From NCBI GenBank assembly GCA_015295835.1, contig DVEG01000003.1, positions 124,001 through 188,000 of the forward strand: a DNA stretch of 64,000 nt, written 5' to 3'. The translations under genes and the position numbers were made by a program. Shown here piece by piece: positions 35,491 through 44,626 of the stretch. The first letter of the stretch is position 1. Each line of letters starts with the position of its first letter. This DNA comes from Oscillatoriaceae cyanobacterium M7585_C2015_266 (GTDB lineage Bacteria; Cyanobacteriota; Cyanobacteriia; Cyanobacteriales; Oscillatoriaceae). The notes under the pieces were generated by a model. That model had not been told where the DNA came from. It saw only the letters and a program-made list of their open reading frames with translations, and searched no databases.

Positions 35491-36264
35491 TTACTGCCTA
35501 CCTGATATCAAGGCGCGAAACCTTCTGTCTTTACGAATTCTATTGAAGTCTGAGTCGGTTCTGGCCATTGGTCGGTATCTTTCTGGATTCAATTCGATCG
35601 CTTTTTTGAGACTGTCGATCGCTAAAGACGTATGACCCTGTAGAGCGTGACAACAGGCTTTATTATACCAAGTGATGGCACTAGCAGGATCTAGTTCCAA
35701 TGCTTCCCTATAACTGTTAATTGCATTTTCATAGCGACCTAGTTTGGCAAGGGCATTGCCGCGATTGGTCCAAGCTTCGCAGTTGTTTGGTTGGATGGCA
35801 AGAGATTTCTCGTAGCTGATTAGGGCTTCTTGATAGCGCCCCATCTCGTACAGGGCAATACCCCGATTATTCCATACTTCCCTATCGTTGGGTTTTAGTA
35901 GCAAGGCTTTATCGTAGCTGGAAACGGCTGCTTGATAGCGCCCTAGTTTTCGCAGGGAAATGCCGCGATTGTTCCATGCTTGGCTCATGTTGGGCTTAAT
36001 GGCTAAAGCTATATCGCAGCAGCGGATTGCTTCTTGGTAGCGTCCGAGTTTTTCTAAGGCTATACCCCGGTTGCTCCAAGTTTCCGGTAAGTCGCTGTTG
36101 ATTTGGAGAGCACGATCATAACTAGCGATCGCTTCTTGATAGCGTCCCAATTTTTCCAATGCCACCCCCCGGTTATTCCAGGCGGCGTAGTCTTCGGGAT
36201 GCAGTTGCAGGTGCCGATCATATTCTGCGATCGCCTCTTCCAGGCTTTGACGTAAATTTTTCAT
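35491..36264 (-). CDS. Tetratricopeptide repeat protein
   Basis: 257 residues with six consecutive 34-residue TPRs of very regular form (WNNRGVALEKLGRYQEAIASYDRALQI and variants), then a less regular helix pair and a C-terminal tail with RTDSDFNRIRKDRRFRALI. No signal peptide or enzyme domain. It converges on the cNMP-domain gene, with only 26 bp between the stops. Probably a protein-protein scaffold. Confidence 0.9.
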   Translation of the reverse strand: MKNLRQSLEEAIAEYDRHLQLHPEDYAAWNNRGVALEKLGRYQEAIASYDRALQINSDLPETWSNRGIALEKLGRYQEAIRCCDIALAIKPNMSQAWNNRGISLRKLGRYQAAVSSYDKALLLKPNDREVWNNRGIALYEMGRYQEALISYEKSLAIQPNNCEAWTNRGNALAKLGRYENAINSYREALELDPASAITWYNKACCHALQGHTSLAIDSLKKAIELNPERYRPMARTDSDFNRIRKDRRFRALISGRQ

Positions 36265-36786
36265 TTCTATAGTTATCTTTTTTTGCTTTTATTCAATTTT
36301 TACGAATCTACTTTCTTGTTTACCACTCTCTCTTCACTATCTACTGCTTTAGTTGGCGCAACTTTTTATTTCTCCCATTTGGCCATCTTCCCCCCCTCCA
36401 CGTAAACACGCGGGTTTCTTGGCAACCAACCCTTGCTGTCATTGGCTCTCAAGCTTTTTATTGCGAGCGCATCAAATTTCCTTTTCCTCTTCATAGATAA
36501 TCATCTACGTTTTAATAGCAATTTATTTTTTCCCTTTTATAAAATCCTGAATGATAAACTTGCTATAAAAATATTCTCTTTACCTGCTTAAATTTAATAT
36601 TATTTTCCCTCAATTCTGACCATAATATGGGGAACGGCGCGTGAAAGCCTTGCGCAGAAAAAATTGTCTGGAACAATCCGCGCTCGCCCCCTTACTTTTT
36701 TGCCAAAACTAAACTATAGTCTTGCCTTCTATCTAGTCTACTTGCCTACCAGAGTACCCAGGCTTGACTGCAACCGGCTCTGGATT
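36265..36786. other. AT-rich intergenic region without a supported gene
   Basis: About 520 bp upstream of the TPR gene. Only AT-rich sequence and scattered short palindromes are visible, with no convincing frame on either strand. Confidence 0.4.
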
Positions 36787-37005
36787 CTAGATATCGAGCT
36801 TTTTCCCTTTCGAGATAGCTTTGAGAGTCTGTTTCCAGCTTGCTGCCTCCTCGGCAGTGGGGTAAATACCAATAAGATTTTTCAGCTCAAGACGAGATTT
36901 AGTCCCCAGTTCGTTTTTCGTGCGGTTACCCAGCAAACAGATAGCACGTTCCAATTCTCGCGGGTTATCTGGGATTTTGGGTGGAAAGGATGGTGGCTTG
37001 TACAT
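36787..37005 (-). CDS. Small hypothetical protein, 72 residues
   Basis: ATG 37005 is preceded by GAGGTG at good spacing (about 7 bases). The product starts MYKPPSFPPKIPDNPRELER and continues with charged helical sequence (SRLELKNLIGIYPTAEEAASWKQTLKAISKGKK). Pro-rich N-terminus, no signal peptide, no recognised family. The regular amphipathic pattern and ribosome site support a real gene. It sits in an otherwise gene-poor stretch beside the frameshifted DUF167 gene. Confidence 0.5.
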   Translation of the reverse strand: MYKPPSFPPKIPDNPRELERAICLLGNRTKNELGTKSRLELKNLIGIYPTAEEAASWKQTLKAISKGKKLDI

Positions 37006-37174
37006 ATTGACACCTCTGCTACTCAGATGTCTGAGGATTGTTTATAATTGATTGTATTCGCCAGCGCGCGCTCGCATTTATCTCACCTTCATTCAGAAGT
37101 TCCGACGTGGGCATTATTGATGCTGTTTTTTATTTGCTCATGGGTAAATAGTAATTTAGTTAAATAGTGTCTGT

Positions 37175-37401
37175 CTATTCTGGAAGTGGCACTTCAACCA
37201 ATTTGTTGCGGGAAGATAAACCAGATTTAATAGCGATCGCGGCTTTTGGTACATCATATTTTTTAGCCAAAAGTTTAATTAACTCTTCATTTGCCTTGCC
37301 ATCTACTGGGGGAGATTTCAAATAGACGGTAAAACTACCGTCTGCTTCTTTTGGATATTTTGTTGTTTTGAATTAGGTTTAACTTTGATTTTTAAAAGCA
37401 C
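37175..37401 (-). pseudogene. DUF167 (YggU-like) gene with a one-base frameshift
   Basis: From GTG 37401 one frame reads [17 protein letters not shown], the usual DUF167 opening. The family's core then continues in another frame: [55 protein letters not shown], stop at 37175. The switch falls at a short A-run (plus-strand TTTT near 37355); one extra A would restore a continuous protein of about 75 residues. The total span, 227 bp, is not a multiple of three. It is either a recent inactivating deletion or a sequencing error in the homopolymer. It lies 16 bp behind the cupin gene. Confidence 0.8.
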
Positions 37402-37417
37402 TGAGGGGAGTTATGGT

Positions 37418-37861
37418 TTAGACTCTAACTAGAGAAGCTTGCAGCCTTTCCATTGCTGCGAGCGCAGCATTTATATCATAAGGAATTGGCGGTTTAATTG
37501 GACGGTAGTCCCGTTCGTCAACTGGGCCATGTCGCCAAACAGCATTCACCACTAGACAAGGTTCATTGCTAAAATTAATTGAACCATGAGGAACTCCAGG
37601 GGGAATTTTGACGACTGCTGGATAGCGATCGCTTAAAGGAATATACTGATATTGACGATTTTGTAATATTACTAACACAAAACTGCCCCGCACAACCAAC
37701 AGTTGGTCAGTTTGGAAATGGTGACAAAATAGATCGTCGCGAGCCCCTGCCGCCACCTGTACCAACATCGTTTCGTGACTTGATTGCGGCGTGTAAAACT
37801 TCGCCATCCCTGATTCAATCGACTTTAAAGCTTGGATTTCTACCTGTTTGCTCAAAGCCAT
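37418..37861 (-). CDS. Cupin-fold protein
   Basis: 147 residues. A single cupin barrel is visible: FCHHFQTDQLLVVRGSFVLVIL (motif 1, with the HH and Q/D positions) and VKIPPGVPHGSINFSNEPCLVVNAVW (motif 2). It resembles sugar-epimerase/isomerase-type small cupins such as dTDP-4-keto-6-deoxyhexose epimerases, but the substrate cannot be named. It is followed closely by the frameshifted DUF167 gene in the same direction. Confidence 0.8.
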   Translation of the reverse strand: MALSKQVEIQALKSIESGMAKFYTPQSSHETMLVQVAAGARDDLFCHHFQTDQLLVVRGSFVLVILQNRQYQYIPLSDRYPAVVKIPPGVPHGSINFSNEPCLVVNAVWRHGPVDERDYRPIKPPIPYDINAALAAMERLQASLVRV

Positions 37862-38058
37862 AGTGACTTTTCCTCGCGCAGACTTATTCCTTTACATTTC
37901 TTAATATAACGCAAAATTTTTAAATTTATGTTACATAAATAACTACTGTAAAAATATAGTATGTGACGTTCGCTACAGTTTAATACGTTATATTTAAAAC
38001 TCAGTACTGAGTACTCAGCACTGAGGTTCTTAAAAAGCGATCGCCACAATACCAAAAG

Positions 38059-38658
38059 CTAAACTACAGCCATCTCCCCGTGTTCAATTTTAGTACCGAG
38101 GAGATTCAAAAATTCTGCTAACCAGCGAGGATGAGCGGGCCATGCCGGAGCCGTCACCAAATTGCCGTCCACCACTGCCGCATCCACAGAAACCTCAGTA
38201 TATTTACCACCGGCGCGCAGTACATCAGGGCCGCAAGCTGGATAAGCGGTGCAGCGTTTACCTTCGAGGACGCCAGCAGCTGCGAGCAATTGCAACCCGT
38301 GGCAAATAGCAGCGATCGGTTTTTTCGTCTCAGCGAAGTGACGGGTGATTTCCAACACCTGCTCGTTAAGGCGGATATATTCCGGCGCGCGACCTCCCGG
38401 TATTACGAGGGCGTCGTAGTCGGCTGGGTTAACTTCATCAAAACTGGCATTGAGAGAAAAGTTGTGCCCTGGCTTCTCGCTGTAGGTTTGATCACCTTCA
38501 AAATCGTGGACTGCTGTGCGCACTTTTTCGCCAGCTTGTTTGTTGGGGCAGATAGCGTGGACAGTATGTCCGACCATTTGCAGGGCTTGGAATGGCACCA
38601 TTACCTCATAATCTTCTACAAAATCACCGACGAGCATTAAGATTTTCTTTCCAGACAT
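38059..38658 (-). CDS. DJ-1/PfpI family protein
   Basis: 199 residues. Rossmann-like start ([23 protein letters not shown]) with Glu near position 18, then [16 protein letters not shown] and the nucleophile elbow AAICHG (Cys119, His120). The family includes glyoxalase III/deglycase-type and general stress proteins such as YhbO/PfpI. Catalytic Cys-His are intact. The exact reaction cannot be told from sequence. Monocistronic. Confidence 0.92.
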   Translation of the reverse strand: MSGKKILMLVGDFVEDYEVMVPFQALQMVGHTVHAICPNKQAGEKVRTAVHDFEGDQTYSEKPGHNFSLNASFDEVNPADYDALVIPGGRAPEYIRLNEQVLEITRHFAETKKPIAAICHGLQLLAAAGVLEGKRCTAYPACGPDVLRAGGKYTEVSVDAAVVDGNLVTAPAWPAHPRWLAEFLNLLGTKIEHGEMAVV

Positions 38659-38854
38659 ATTTTGCTTCCTAATTGTGTTTTGACTACCTTTGCTTCTATG
38701 AATAGCACTATTGTTTTGTCAATTTTGTAAATTATTGTGAATAATTGGGAGAATTAAAAAGATAAAAAATATAATTTTTTAAAGCTGAAGAGTAGTGTAA
38801 TTTAATCAAACAATTTGATAAAAACACTATCTTATCTTTGAGATATATTATCGT

Positions 38855-38886
38855 AAAAAAAAAAGAGGCGGAAAGCCCGCCCCAAA
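38855..38886 (-). terminator. Rho-independent terminator of petN
   Basis: On the minus strand GGCGG (38877-38881 side) pairs with CCGCC (38867-38871 side), followed by TCTTTTTTTTTT (plus-strand A-run 38855-38864). It lies 39 bp 3' of the petN stop. Confidence 0.85.
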
Positions 38887-38924
38887 AAGATTTAGGGGAA
38901 TACACCTGCCGATATTGCAAGCAG

Positions 38925-39014
38925 CTACATACCGTTGCGCCCCCAAACTACCATTGCGATCGAAAAAGTGAAAACAGCTATCAAACTAGCCCAACCAAGC
39001 GTGATAATATCCAT
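38925..39014 (-). CDS. petN: Cytochrome b6f complex subunit PetN
   Basis: 29 residues: [20 protein letters not shown] then MVVWGRNGM. The pattern MDI.TLGW...[13 protein letters not shown] is diagnostic of PetN, a single-helix subunit of the thylakoid cytochrome b6f complex. ATG 39014 to TAG 38925. A strong terminator follows, so it is expressed as its own short transcript. Confidence 0.95.
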   Translation of the reverse strand: MDIITLGWASLIAVFTFSIAMVVWGRNGM

Positions 39015-39281
39015 AGTCGTGTCTTTTGAAAAAAGTTATAGTCTACACTCAAGGGTACTCTTAGTGCCAGGATTTGGAGTATTACTGCCTCCTAAGAGTG
39101 TGAATTCCGCTGTATTCCAGCGCAATCGAGCTGATTCTAACATAAGAAGTCGCTCTTTTGGGAGAGGATTTTAGATCTAGTCAGTCGGATTGGCTCTCTG
39201 TAAGACAAAGTTGAGAAAGTTGCATGTTTAAACTCTGTGCCTACCCTTGCAGTGTAGCCTAATCTATAAAGATATACTGAA

Positions 39282-40211
39282 TTATTGCCAAGTTTCTAAG
39301 GGTTCCCAGGCAGTGCCTTGATAGCCAAATTGAAACTTTTCTGGGTGCAGAATCTCTGCTAATATTTCTAGAGAATCAACTAATCTTGGTCCTGGGCGGT
39401 TAAAATAGGAATTGCCATCGGTGACGTAAACTTTACCGTTGCGAAATGCTTGCAATTTTTGCCATTCTGTATTATTAGTCACCTGCATTGTATCTTGACG
39501 AGTACGCTCTAAATCGAAACCACAGGGCATAAAAATAATTACTTGAGGCTCGGCGGCGACTAAATCATCCCATTTCAGCCAGGGGGAGTGTTTGCCAGTA
39601 ATGCCGAATAGAGGTTCGCCTCCTGCCAATGTCACTAATTCGGGAACCCAATTTCCGGCTGCCATGAGGGGATCTAGCCATTCGATGCAAGCGACAGTGG
39701 GGCGAGTAGTGTAGGTTTGGTTGGCGCAAAAATCAACGCGGGATTGTAAAGAGGCGAGCGCTTGCTTACCATCGACTCCTAGAGCTGTAGCCACCCGTTC
39801 GATATCCTGCCAGATTTCTGCTAATAAGTTAGGCTGTAGAGAAATAATTTGCGGCTCTGAACCCAATAAATTATGAACTGCTTTTTCTACATCTGTAAGG
39901 GAACAAGCACAGACATTGCACTGAGCTTGGGTAATAATATGGCTTGGCTGCAATTGCTGAATAATATCGATTTTGACTTGATAGACACTGAGGGCTTTTT
40001 GTAGCAAATCGGTAACGCGATCGTGAATTTCTCGACTGCTGCCAACAGGGTTAAATTTAGGTTGAGTGCAGGCGGGAAGTAGTTTGACTTCAGGGGGATA
40101 ATCGCATTCGTGAGATCTGCCAACAATTACATTAGCCAGCCCCAAACACGCTACAATTTCAGTTGCAGAAGGAAGCAGCGAAACAATTCTCAATTTTTCT
40201 CTTTTCTCCAT
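39282..40211 (-). CDS. Cobalamin-binding (BtuF-like) protein without signal peptide
   Basis: 309 residues with the helical-backbone metal/cobalamin receptor fold: RIVSLLPSATEIVACLGLANVIVGRSHECDYPP at the start, AQCNVCACS in the middle, and FMPCGFDLERTRQD. Family members normally bind vitamin B12 in the periplasm for an ABC importer, but no signal peptide is visible here (MEKREKLRIVSLLPSA). Cyanobacterial homologues of this shape are usually annotated as cobalamin-binding proteins. No BtuCD genes are adjacent. Confidence 0.85.
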   Translation of the reverse strand: MEKREKLRIVSLLPSATEIVACLGLANVIVGRSHECDYPPEVKLLPACTQPKFNPVGSSREIHDRVTDLLQKALSVYQVKIDIIQQLQPSHIITQAQCNVCACSLTDVEKAVHNLLGSEPQIISLQPNLLAEIWQDIERVATALGVDGKQALASLQSRVDFCANQTYTTRPTVACIEWLDPLMAAGNWVPELVTLAGGEPLFGITGKHSPWLKWDDLVAAEPQVIIFMPCGFDLERTRQDTMQVTNNTEWQKLQAFRNGKVYVTDGNSYFNRPGPRLVDSLEILAEILHPEKFQFGYQGTAWEPLETWQ

Positions 40212-40242
40212 ACTTTTTGTAGACTGCTATTTCCAAAATATC

Positions 40243-41475
40243 CTATTGTTGAAAAAACAGAATAATAGTCTGTATTAATCCGACAATTAACCCCAAAATG
40301 CCACCTAAATTAACTATTGCTTGCAATTCGCTTTTGACAATGCCTTGAATTGCCAGCTCTAAGTCAGCAGGAGAAGTAGCTTTAACACGATTGATAATTA
40401 CTTGATCAATATTTAGAATAGGAATTGCTAGAGCGACAATTTTTTCTAAATCGCGCTCTAGATAGCGTTCTAGAATTAAAGCCAATTCTATGCTAACGAG
40501 TTCTAAAGAAGTACTCACAACTGCTGAAGAGCGTAAACGAGAAAGAATCAACTTAGCGATATTTTCCCAATCCAGAGAGGCACTCAAACCCTGTAATAAA
40601 TCAGCGCCTTGATTTTGAATGTATTGGCGGATACTATCTCGAAGAGTTTTACGCAATTGACGCACGGTTGAAACCGGAAGATTTTGCAAAGAGAGATTTT
40701 GCAACCATTCCTTAATACGCGATCGCACCCCCAAAGATTGAATAAAATCAGCAATACGAGCGTTAGCTTCCTCCTTTTCATCCAGACAAAAAGTCCGTAA
40801 ACGAGTCAAAGGATTACGCAAGTTAAACAAATTCACCACCACCCAATAAGTGCCGCTGGTTTTTTCGCGAAACCACTCATCAATCACTTGAATATTGCGA
40901 TCGGTCAAAAAGTCTATCAGAGCTTGACGCAGCACATCAGGAGAGAGTACCACTTGCAGGAGCCAATCTGAAAGCTGAGTAGCCTGAGTTTCAGTAAGCT
41001 GAAATTCCAACAGTACTTGATCAAAAATTTGATTTATCTGGGCTTCGAGGAAATCTTCACGCCGAGCCAATATTTTCAAAATGCGGGGAAAAGCTTGCCC
41101 CAGCAAATCACGTAAAATTCCTGCCATAATTTTAGCAGTTTTCTGCTCGGTATCCGATTTTACTTGTTCAAGTGCCAACTGTAACAGCCAGAGAATTACT
41201 CCTTGAACGCGCTCAGTTTGCAGTAAACGACGAGCCAAATTTTGTAATTCTTCTGGCGTCAACAGAGAACCCATAATCGTATCGGAAATCCGCTTAGCAA
41301 GGCGTTCTTGATTAGCAGGAATTAAACCGGGAGTAAAGGGTATTTTTCGTCCGAACAGGTAATAAGCTCGATAGGGGCGGAATAACATTTTGATAGCTAT
41401 ATCGTTGGTGAAATAGCCGATAATTCCACCCGCAATCGGCGGAGCTAAGTAAAGCCAAAGATTAGACAGATTCAA
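40243..41475 (-). CDS. DUF445 membrane protein
   Basis: 410 residues. An N-terminal membrane segment with the signature [23 protein letters not shown] (about 13-35) precedes [22 protein letters not shown] long helical middle (about 60-380) and a C-terminal hydrophobic anchor ([19 protein letters not shown], about 388-408) follow. The two terminal anchors bracket a large soluble helical domain. DUF445/YheB-type proteins are conserved in bacteria but uncharacterised. It lies 69 bp downstream of menG on the same strand. Confidence 0.9.
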   Translation of the reverse strand: MNLSNLWLYLAPPIAGGIIGYFTNDIAIKMLFRPYRAYYLFGRKIPFTPGLIPANQERLAKRISDTIMGSLLTPEELQNLARRLLQTERVQGVILWLLQLALEQVKSDTEQKTAKIMAGILRDLLGQAFPRILKILARREDFLEAQINQIFDQVLLEFQLTETQATQLSDWLLQVVLSPDVLRQALIDFLTDRNIQVIDEWFREKTSGTYWVVVNLFNLRNPLTRLRTFCLDEKEEANARIADFIQSLGVRSRIKEWLQNLSLQNLPVSTVRQLRKTLRDSIRQYIQNQGADLLQGLSASLDWENIAKLILSRLRSSAVVSTSLELVSIELALILERYLERDLEKIVALAIPILNIDQVIINRVKATSPADLELAIQGIVKSELQAIVNLGGILGLIVGLIQTIILFFQQ

Positions 41476-41544
41476 GGGAGCAAATCAATAGAGCGATACG
41501 CAACAAAAATTCAGCTATTCTCAGGCTTAGCCCTGAGAGCCGAA

Positions 41545-42237
41545 TTATTTTGTAACTACCAATACTCCCATCATACCGCCGGCTATGGGATAATGTGTAG
41601 CGGCAAAACCGACATCGCGGGCGAGTTTTACTTGCAAGGAAGCATTGGGAAATTTCTCTAGGCTAGGGCTGATGTAAGCATATTCATCCCTGAAGCCGTA
41701 GTAGGAAGCTATCGGCACTACGAGATTGTCGAGATACCATTGCTGAAAGCCACGCATTACTGGATTGCTGGGGCGGTGAAAGTCGAGAATTGCTGCCTTA
41801 GCTCCGGGTTTGAGAACCCGATATAATTCAGCTAGACAACGAGGGATATCTGTGATATTGCGTAAGCCGTAGCCTATGGTGCAGGCGTCGAAATAATTGT
41901 CATCGAATGGTAAGTCGAGAGCGTCTGCTTCTACCCAGTAAATGGGAGCTAAGGGAGTAAGCCAAGGGAGCGCTCGCTGTCGGGCGCGCTCTAGTAGTTG
42001 CGGCGAAAAATCCACTCCGTACACCGTCCCAGTTGGCCCTGCTGCCTGCGCCATCAGTATGGCCAAGTCACCGCTACCGCAGCACAAGTCCAAGCAGAAA
42101 GCTCCTGAATTGGCATTGCTCCATTTGACAGTCATTTGCTTCCAGATCCGGTGCTGACCAAAACTTAACCAATCGTTTAACTGATCGTAAACTGGAGCAA
42201 TCCGGTTAAAGATAGTTTTAATGGAGCTATCAGTCAT
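41545..42237 (-). CDS. menG: Demethylphylloquinone/2-phytyl-1,4-naphthoquinone methyltransferase
   Basis: 230 residues, UbiE/MenG family. It starts IFNRIAPVYDQLNDWLSFGQHRIWK, has the SAM-binding motif LDLCCGSGDLAILMAQ (about 47-62), and carries the UbiE signatures YGLRNITDIPRCLAELYRVLKPG and LDFHRPS. It methylates the naphthoquinone ring in the last steps of phylloquinone synthesis, giving the photosystem I cofactor. It starts 4 bp after the stop of a response-regulator gene, so the two are probably translated from one message. Confidence 0.93.
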   Translation of the reverse strand: MTDSSIKTIFNRIAPVYDQLNDWLSFGQHRIWKQMTVKWSNANSGAFCLDLCCGSGDLAILMAQAAGPTGTVYGVDFSPQLLERARQRALPWLTPLAPIYWVEADALDLPFDDNYFDACTIGYGLRNITDIPRCLAELYRVLKPGAKAAILDFHRPSNPVMRGFQQWYLDNLVVPIASYYGFRDEYAYISPSLEKFPNASLQVKLARDVGFAATHYPIAGGMMGVLVVTK

Positions 42238-42241
42238 GATA

Positions 42242-43189
42242 TCACGTCAATGTACAGGCGCTGTTGATGGCGAGCGCTACCTGTTGGGCTGATAAGTAAA
42301 CTAGGTTGATTTCGTCTTCGCGCAGAGGGCACGGTTGCCGCCATTGTAGCGACAATATTGCTAAAACGCGGTTTCGGTAAGCGATAGGGAGAACGATGTG
42401 GCTTTGGATACTGGAAGATTTGTAGTGTTCGATATCTGCTACGGAAGGTTCTGTTGGGATATTGAGTACGCCTTGTATTTTTTGGGTAGCGATCGCTTCT
42501 TTTACTAATGGATCTTTTTCCAACCAGTTATCTACCGCCGCCTCATTGCCGTAGGCACCGATTTCAGAAGCCAGTACTCCCCCCGACACCATTTGCAAAA
42601 TGCATACATTTGCCGCAAAATTTTTGCCAAATGCTGTAGCGATTTGCTGCAGACAATCTAACAAACTCTCAGCTTTTTGTGCCGCTTGTACTATTGCCTC
42701 AATTAGGTTAGTTTGTATTTGAGCTATGCGCAATTCTTCCATGCGCTGAATTAATAAGTTGTAATTTTCCGCTGCTTTTTCTACTACGGCTTTCAGTTCA
42801 TTGGGGTCCCATGGTTTTGTGATATACTTATAAACTTGTCCCGAATTTATCGCTTCTACTAAGTCTTCTATATCTGTGAAGCCGGTTAATATAATCCGTA
42901 CTGTATTCGGAAACTGCGGCAAAGTTTTCTTGAGGAACTCGGTTCCTTTCATTTCCGGCATCCGTTGATCGGAGATGATCACGGCCACTTCTCCTTCTTT
43001 GGCCAATATTTCTAAAGCGCGGACACCGCTTTCCGCTTTTAGTACCTGAAATTCACGTCGGAAAGTGCGGTAGAGTAAATCCAGATTATCTGGTTCATCA
43101 TCTACCACCAGCATTTTGGGTTTTTTCGGTCGCATTAGGCTCATTAACTGCCGTTTTATATTTTCAAGTTCTGGATTGGCAATATCCAT
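42242..43189 (-). CDS. Response regulator with GAF-like output domain
   Basis: 315 residues. Receiver domain (about 24-145): acidic pair DD (30-31), phospho-acceptor Asp74 in IISDQRMPEMKG, Thr in ILTGFTD, and Lys in YKYITKPWDP. A helical linker leads to a GAF-like domain (about 160-310) with SHIVLPIAYRNRVLAILSLQW. No DNA-binding or enzyme domain is seen. The arrangement suggests a signal adaptor. Coupled upstream of menG with a 4-bp gap. The leader upstream holds alternative hairpins. Confidence 0.88.
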   Translation of the reverse strand: MDIANPELENIKRQLMSLMRPKKPKMLVVDDEPDNLDLLYRTFRREFQVLKAESGVRALEILAKEGEVAVIISDQRMPEMKGTEFLKKTLPQFPNTVRIILTGFTDIEDLVEAINSGQVYKYITKPWDPNELKAVVEKAAENYNLLIQRMEELRIAQIQTNLIEAIVQAAQKAESLLDCLQQIATAFGKNFAANVCILQMVSGGVLASEIGAYGNEAAVDNWLEKDPLVKEAIATQKIQGVLNIPTEPSVADIEHYKSSSIQSHIVLPIAYRNRVLAILSLQWRQPCPLREDEINLVYLSAQQVALAINSACTLT

Positions 43190-43747
43190 ATGTTACAATA
43201 AACTCCTTTTACTGTCTCTGAATGGGCAACCGAATCGCCCTCGCGGTAGTTGGAGCTTTGATGAGCTACCTGCTGGCGGAAGTACTTGGGTAATACTGGT
43301 GGATGCAGCCTTATCCCAAGTCGGGAAGCAGTGCTTTCCTGATATTACCCAATTTTCAGCAATTACTCGATGCTTCGATTTTCGCACTTATAGGTATTTT
43401 CTGACAGAGCGAATGGCTGGGCGAGCGCATAATTACTTACGTTTTTCCCAGCTCTTAGTTTACCTGCAACAATAGCTTGTTCATACACTGTTTTTTTTGT
43501 CAATAGATAGAAAGCTGCTTTCGTGCTAAATTTGATGGAAAACAAGAAAGCATCCTCTTTTTATCAAAAAACCTGTTTTTTCAATTTCTTCATTAATAAA
43601 ATTTAAAAATATAAAAATTTTTATACTTTGTATTAATCTCTCACTAAAAAGCAAAAATGATATTTAAATTTTATTTATTTTATGCATTTGTGCAGATCTA
43701 GCCCAAATCTGGAGTAATTGAAAAGGCTTTTAAATAGTGCTAAAGTG
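43190..43747 (-). promoter_or_regulatory. Region upstream of the response regulator with alternative stems
   Basis: 558 bp. On the minus strand TTGGGTAAT (43344-43352), ACTTGGG (43315-43321) and ATTACCCAAGT (43284-43294) occur in that order. The last can pair with either of the first two, so two mutually exclusive hairpins are possible about 95-165 nt before the start codon. The remainder (about 43390-43747) is AT-rich with no supported gene. Confidence 0.4.
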
Positions 43748-44566
43748 CTAATCCCAGTCTGTTTTCTTTTTCTTCTTATTGAGCCAATCATCTTCTGGTG
43801 GTTGTTCTGGTGTAATATCTTGAATCGGCTGCTCTGATACTAAATCTCGCACGGGCGGTTCAATCACCCGATATTCTGCATCTGCAACTGATTTATTTGT
43901 TTCGGGGGTTGTTTCTGATTCTGACTCATCGACAGAGCGGTAGGTATATGAATATATTGTACCAGACCAAGAAATAGATTTGGGTTCTTGTTTAATTTCG
44001 TAAATGGGGGCTTCATCTGAGACCTGGTTTTTTTCTTTTTCTTCCGACAAAAACTGGGGTTCTTTAGCCGTGCGCTCGCGTTCTTCTTGTTCCCATTCTT
44101 CATAAAATGAGTCATCATCTTCTTCTGGTTCTGAATATTTGTTTGCATAGTTAGTAGTTGCTTTTGAGCGTAGCGTTTCGTCAGCATCGTGGCTATACTC
44201 AGCACTCATTTCAGCTTGGGGAGGCTGTGAAATAGCTACAGAGTGAAAGCTCTGGCTTCTTAAATCCGCGTTTTTTGCTGCTTTCCATTGCGGGGTTGAT
44301 TCCGAAGGGATTTGGCGCGGCATTGTGCGACGGCGCGCGGTTAATTCTTGTTCGAGCTGATAATTTGAGAGTTTGAACAAAGCAGAAATCAAAAAAGAAG
44401 TGAATACGCCAGAGACGAGAGCTAGGATCACCCATGCCGACAAAGGCAATGCCACTGATTGCATTCCTAAAAAAACCAAAGACAGGGAGGGCGATGCATT
44501 TTGGGCGGCAAAAATAGCCAGAAAAACAGCGATCGCAAACAGCAGCCAATTACGAATTTCAGACAC
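43748..44566 (-). CDS. LapA-domain membrane protein with long acidic tail
   Basis: 272 residues. Two membrane helices (about 6-22 and 42-65) bracket AAQNASPSLSLVFLGMQSVALPLS, the LapA domain signature. A long cytoplasmic tail (about 75-272) is rich in Glu/Asp/Ser and ends with a Lys-rich KKKKKTDWD. The N-terminal domain is homologous to the 74-residue protein at 4593-4817. The disordered acidic tail is typical of cyanobacterial versions. It lies 60 bp downstream of ubiX and is probably cotranscribed. Confidence 0.85.
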   Translation of the reverse strand: MSEIRNWLLFAIAVFLAIFAAQNASPSLSLVFLGMQSVALPLSAWVILALVSGVFTSFLISALFKLSNYQLEQELTARRRTMPRQIPSESTPQWKAAKNADLRSQSFHSVAISQPPQAEMSAEYSHDADETLRSKATTNYANKYSEPEEDDDSFYEEWEQEERERTAKEPQFLSEEKEKNQVSDEAPIYEIKQEPKSISWSGTIYSYTYRSVDESESETTPETNKSVADAEYRVIEPPVRDLVSEQPIQDITPEQPPEDDWLNKKKKKTDWD

Positions 44567-44626
44567 TGCGATTCCTCCAGAGTAGGAGTTATATAAGAGA
44601 AAATTGAATTGAAAAAAAATAAAAAA

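Noticed and set aside
36664-37047. Plus-strand frame of 127 residues
   Set aside because: It is antisense to the better-supported 72-residue gene, Cys/Phe-rich without pattern, and lacks a ribosome site.
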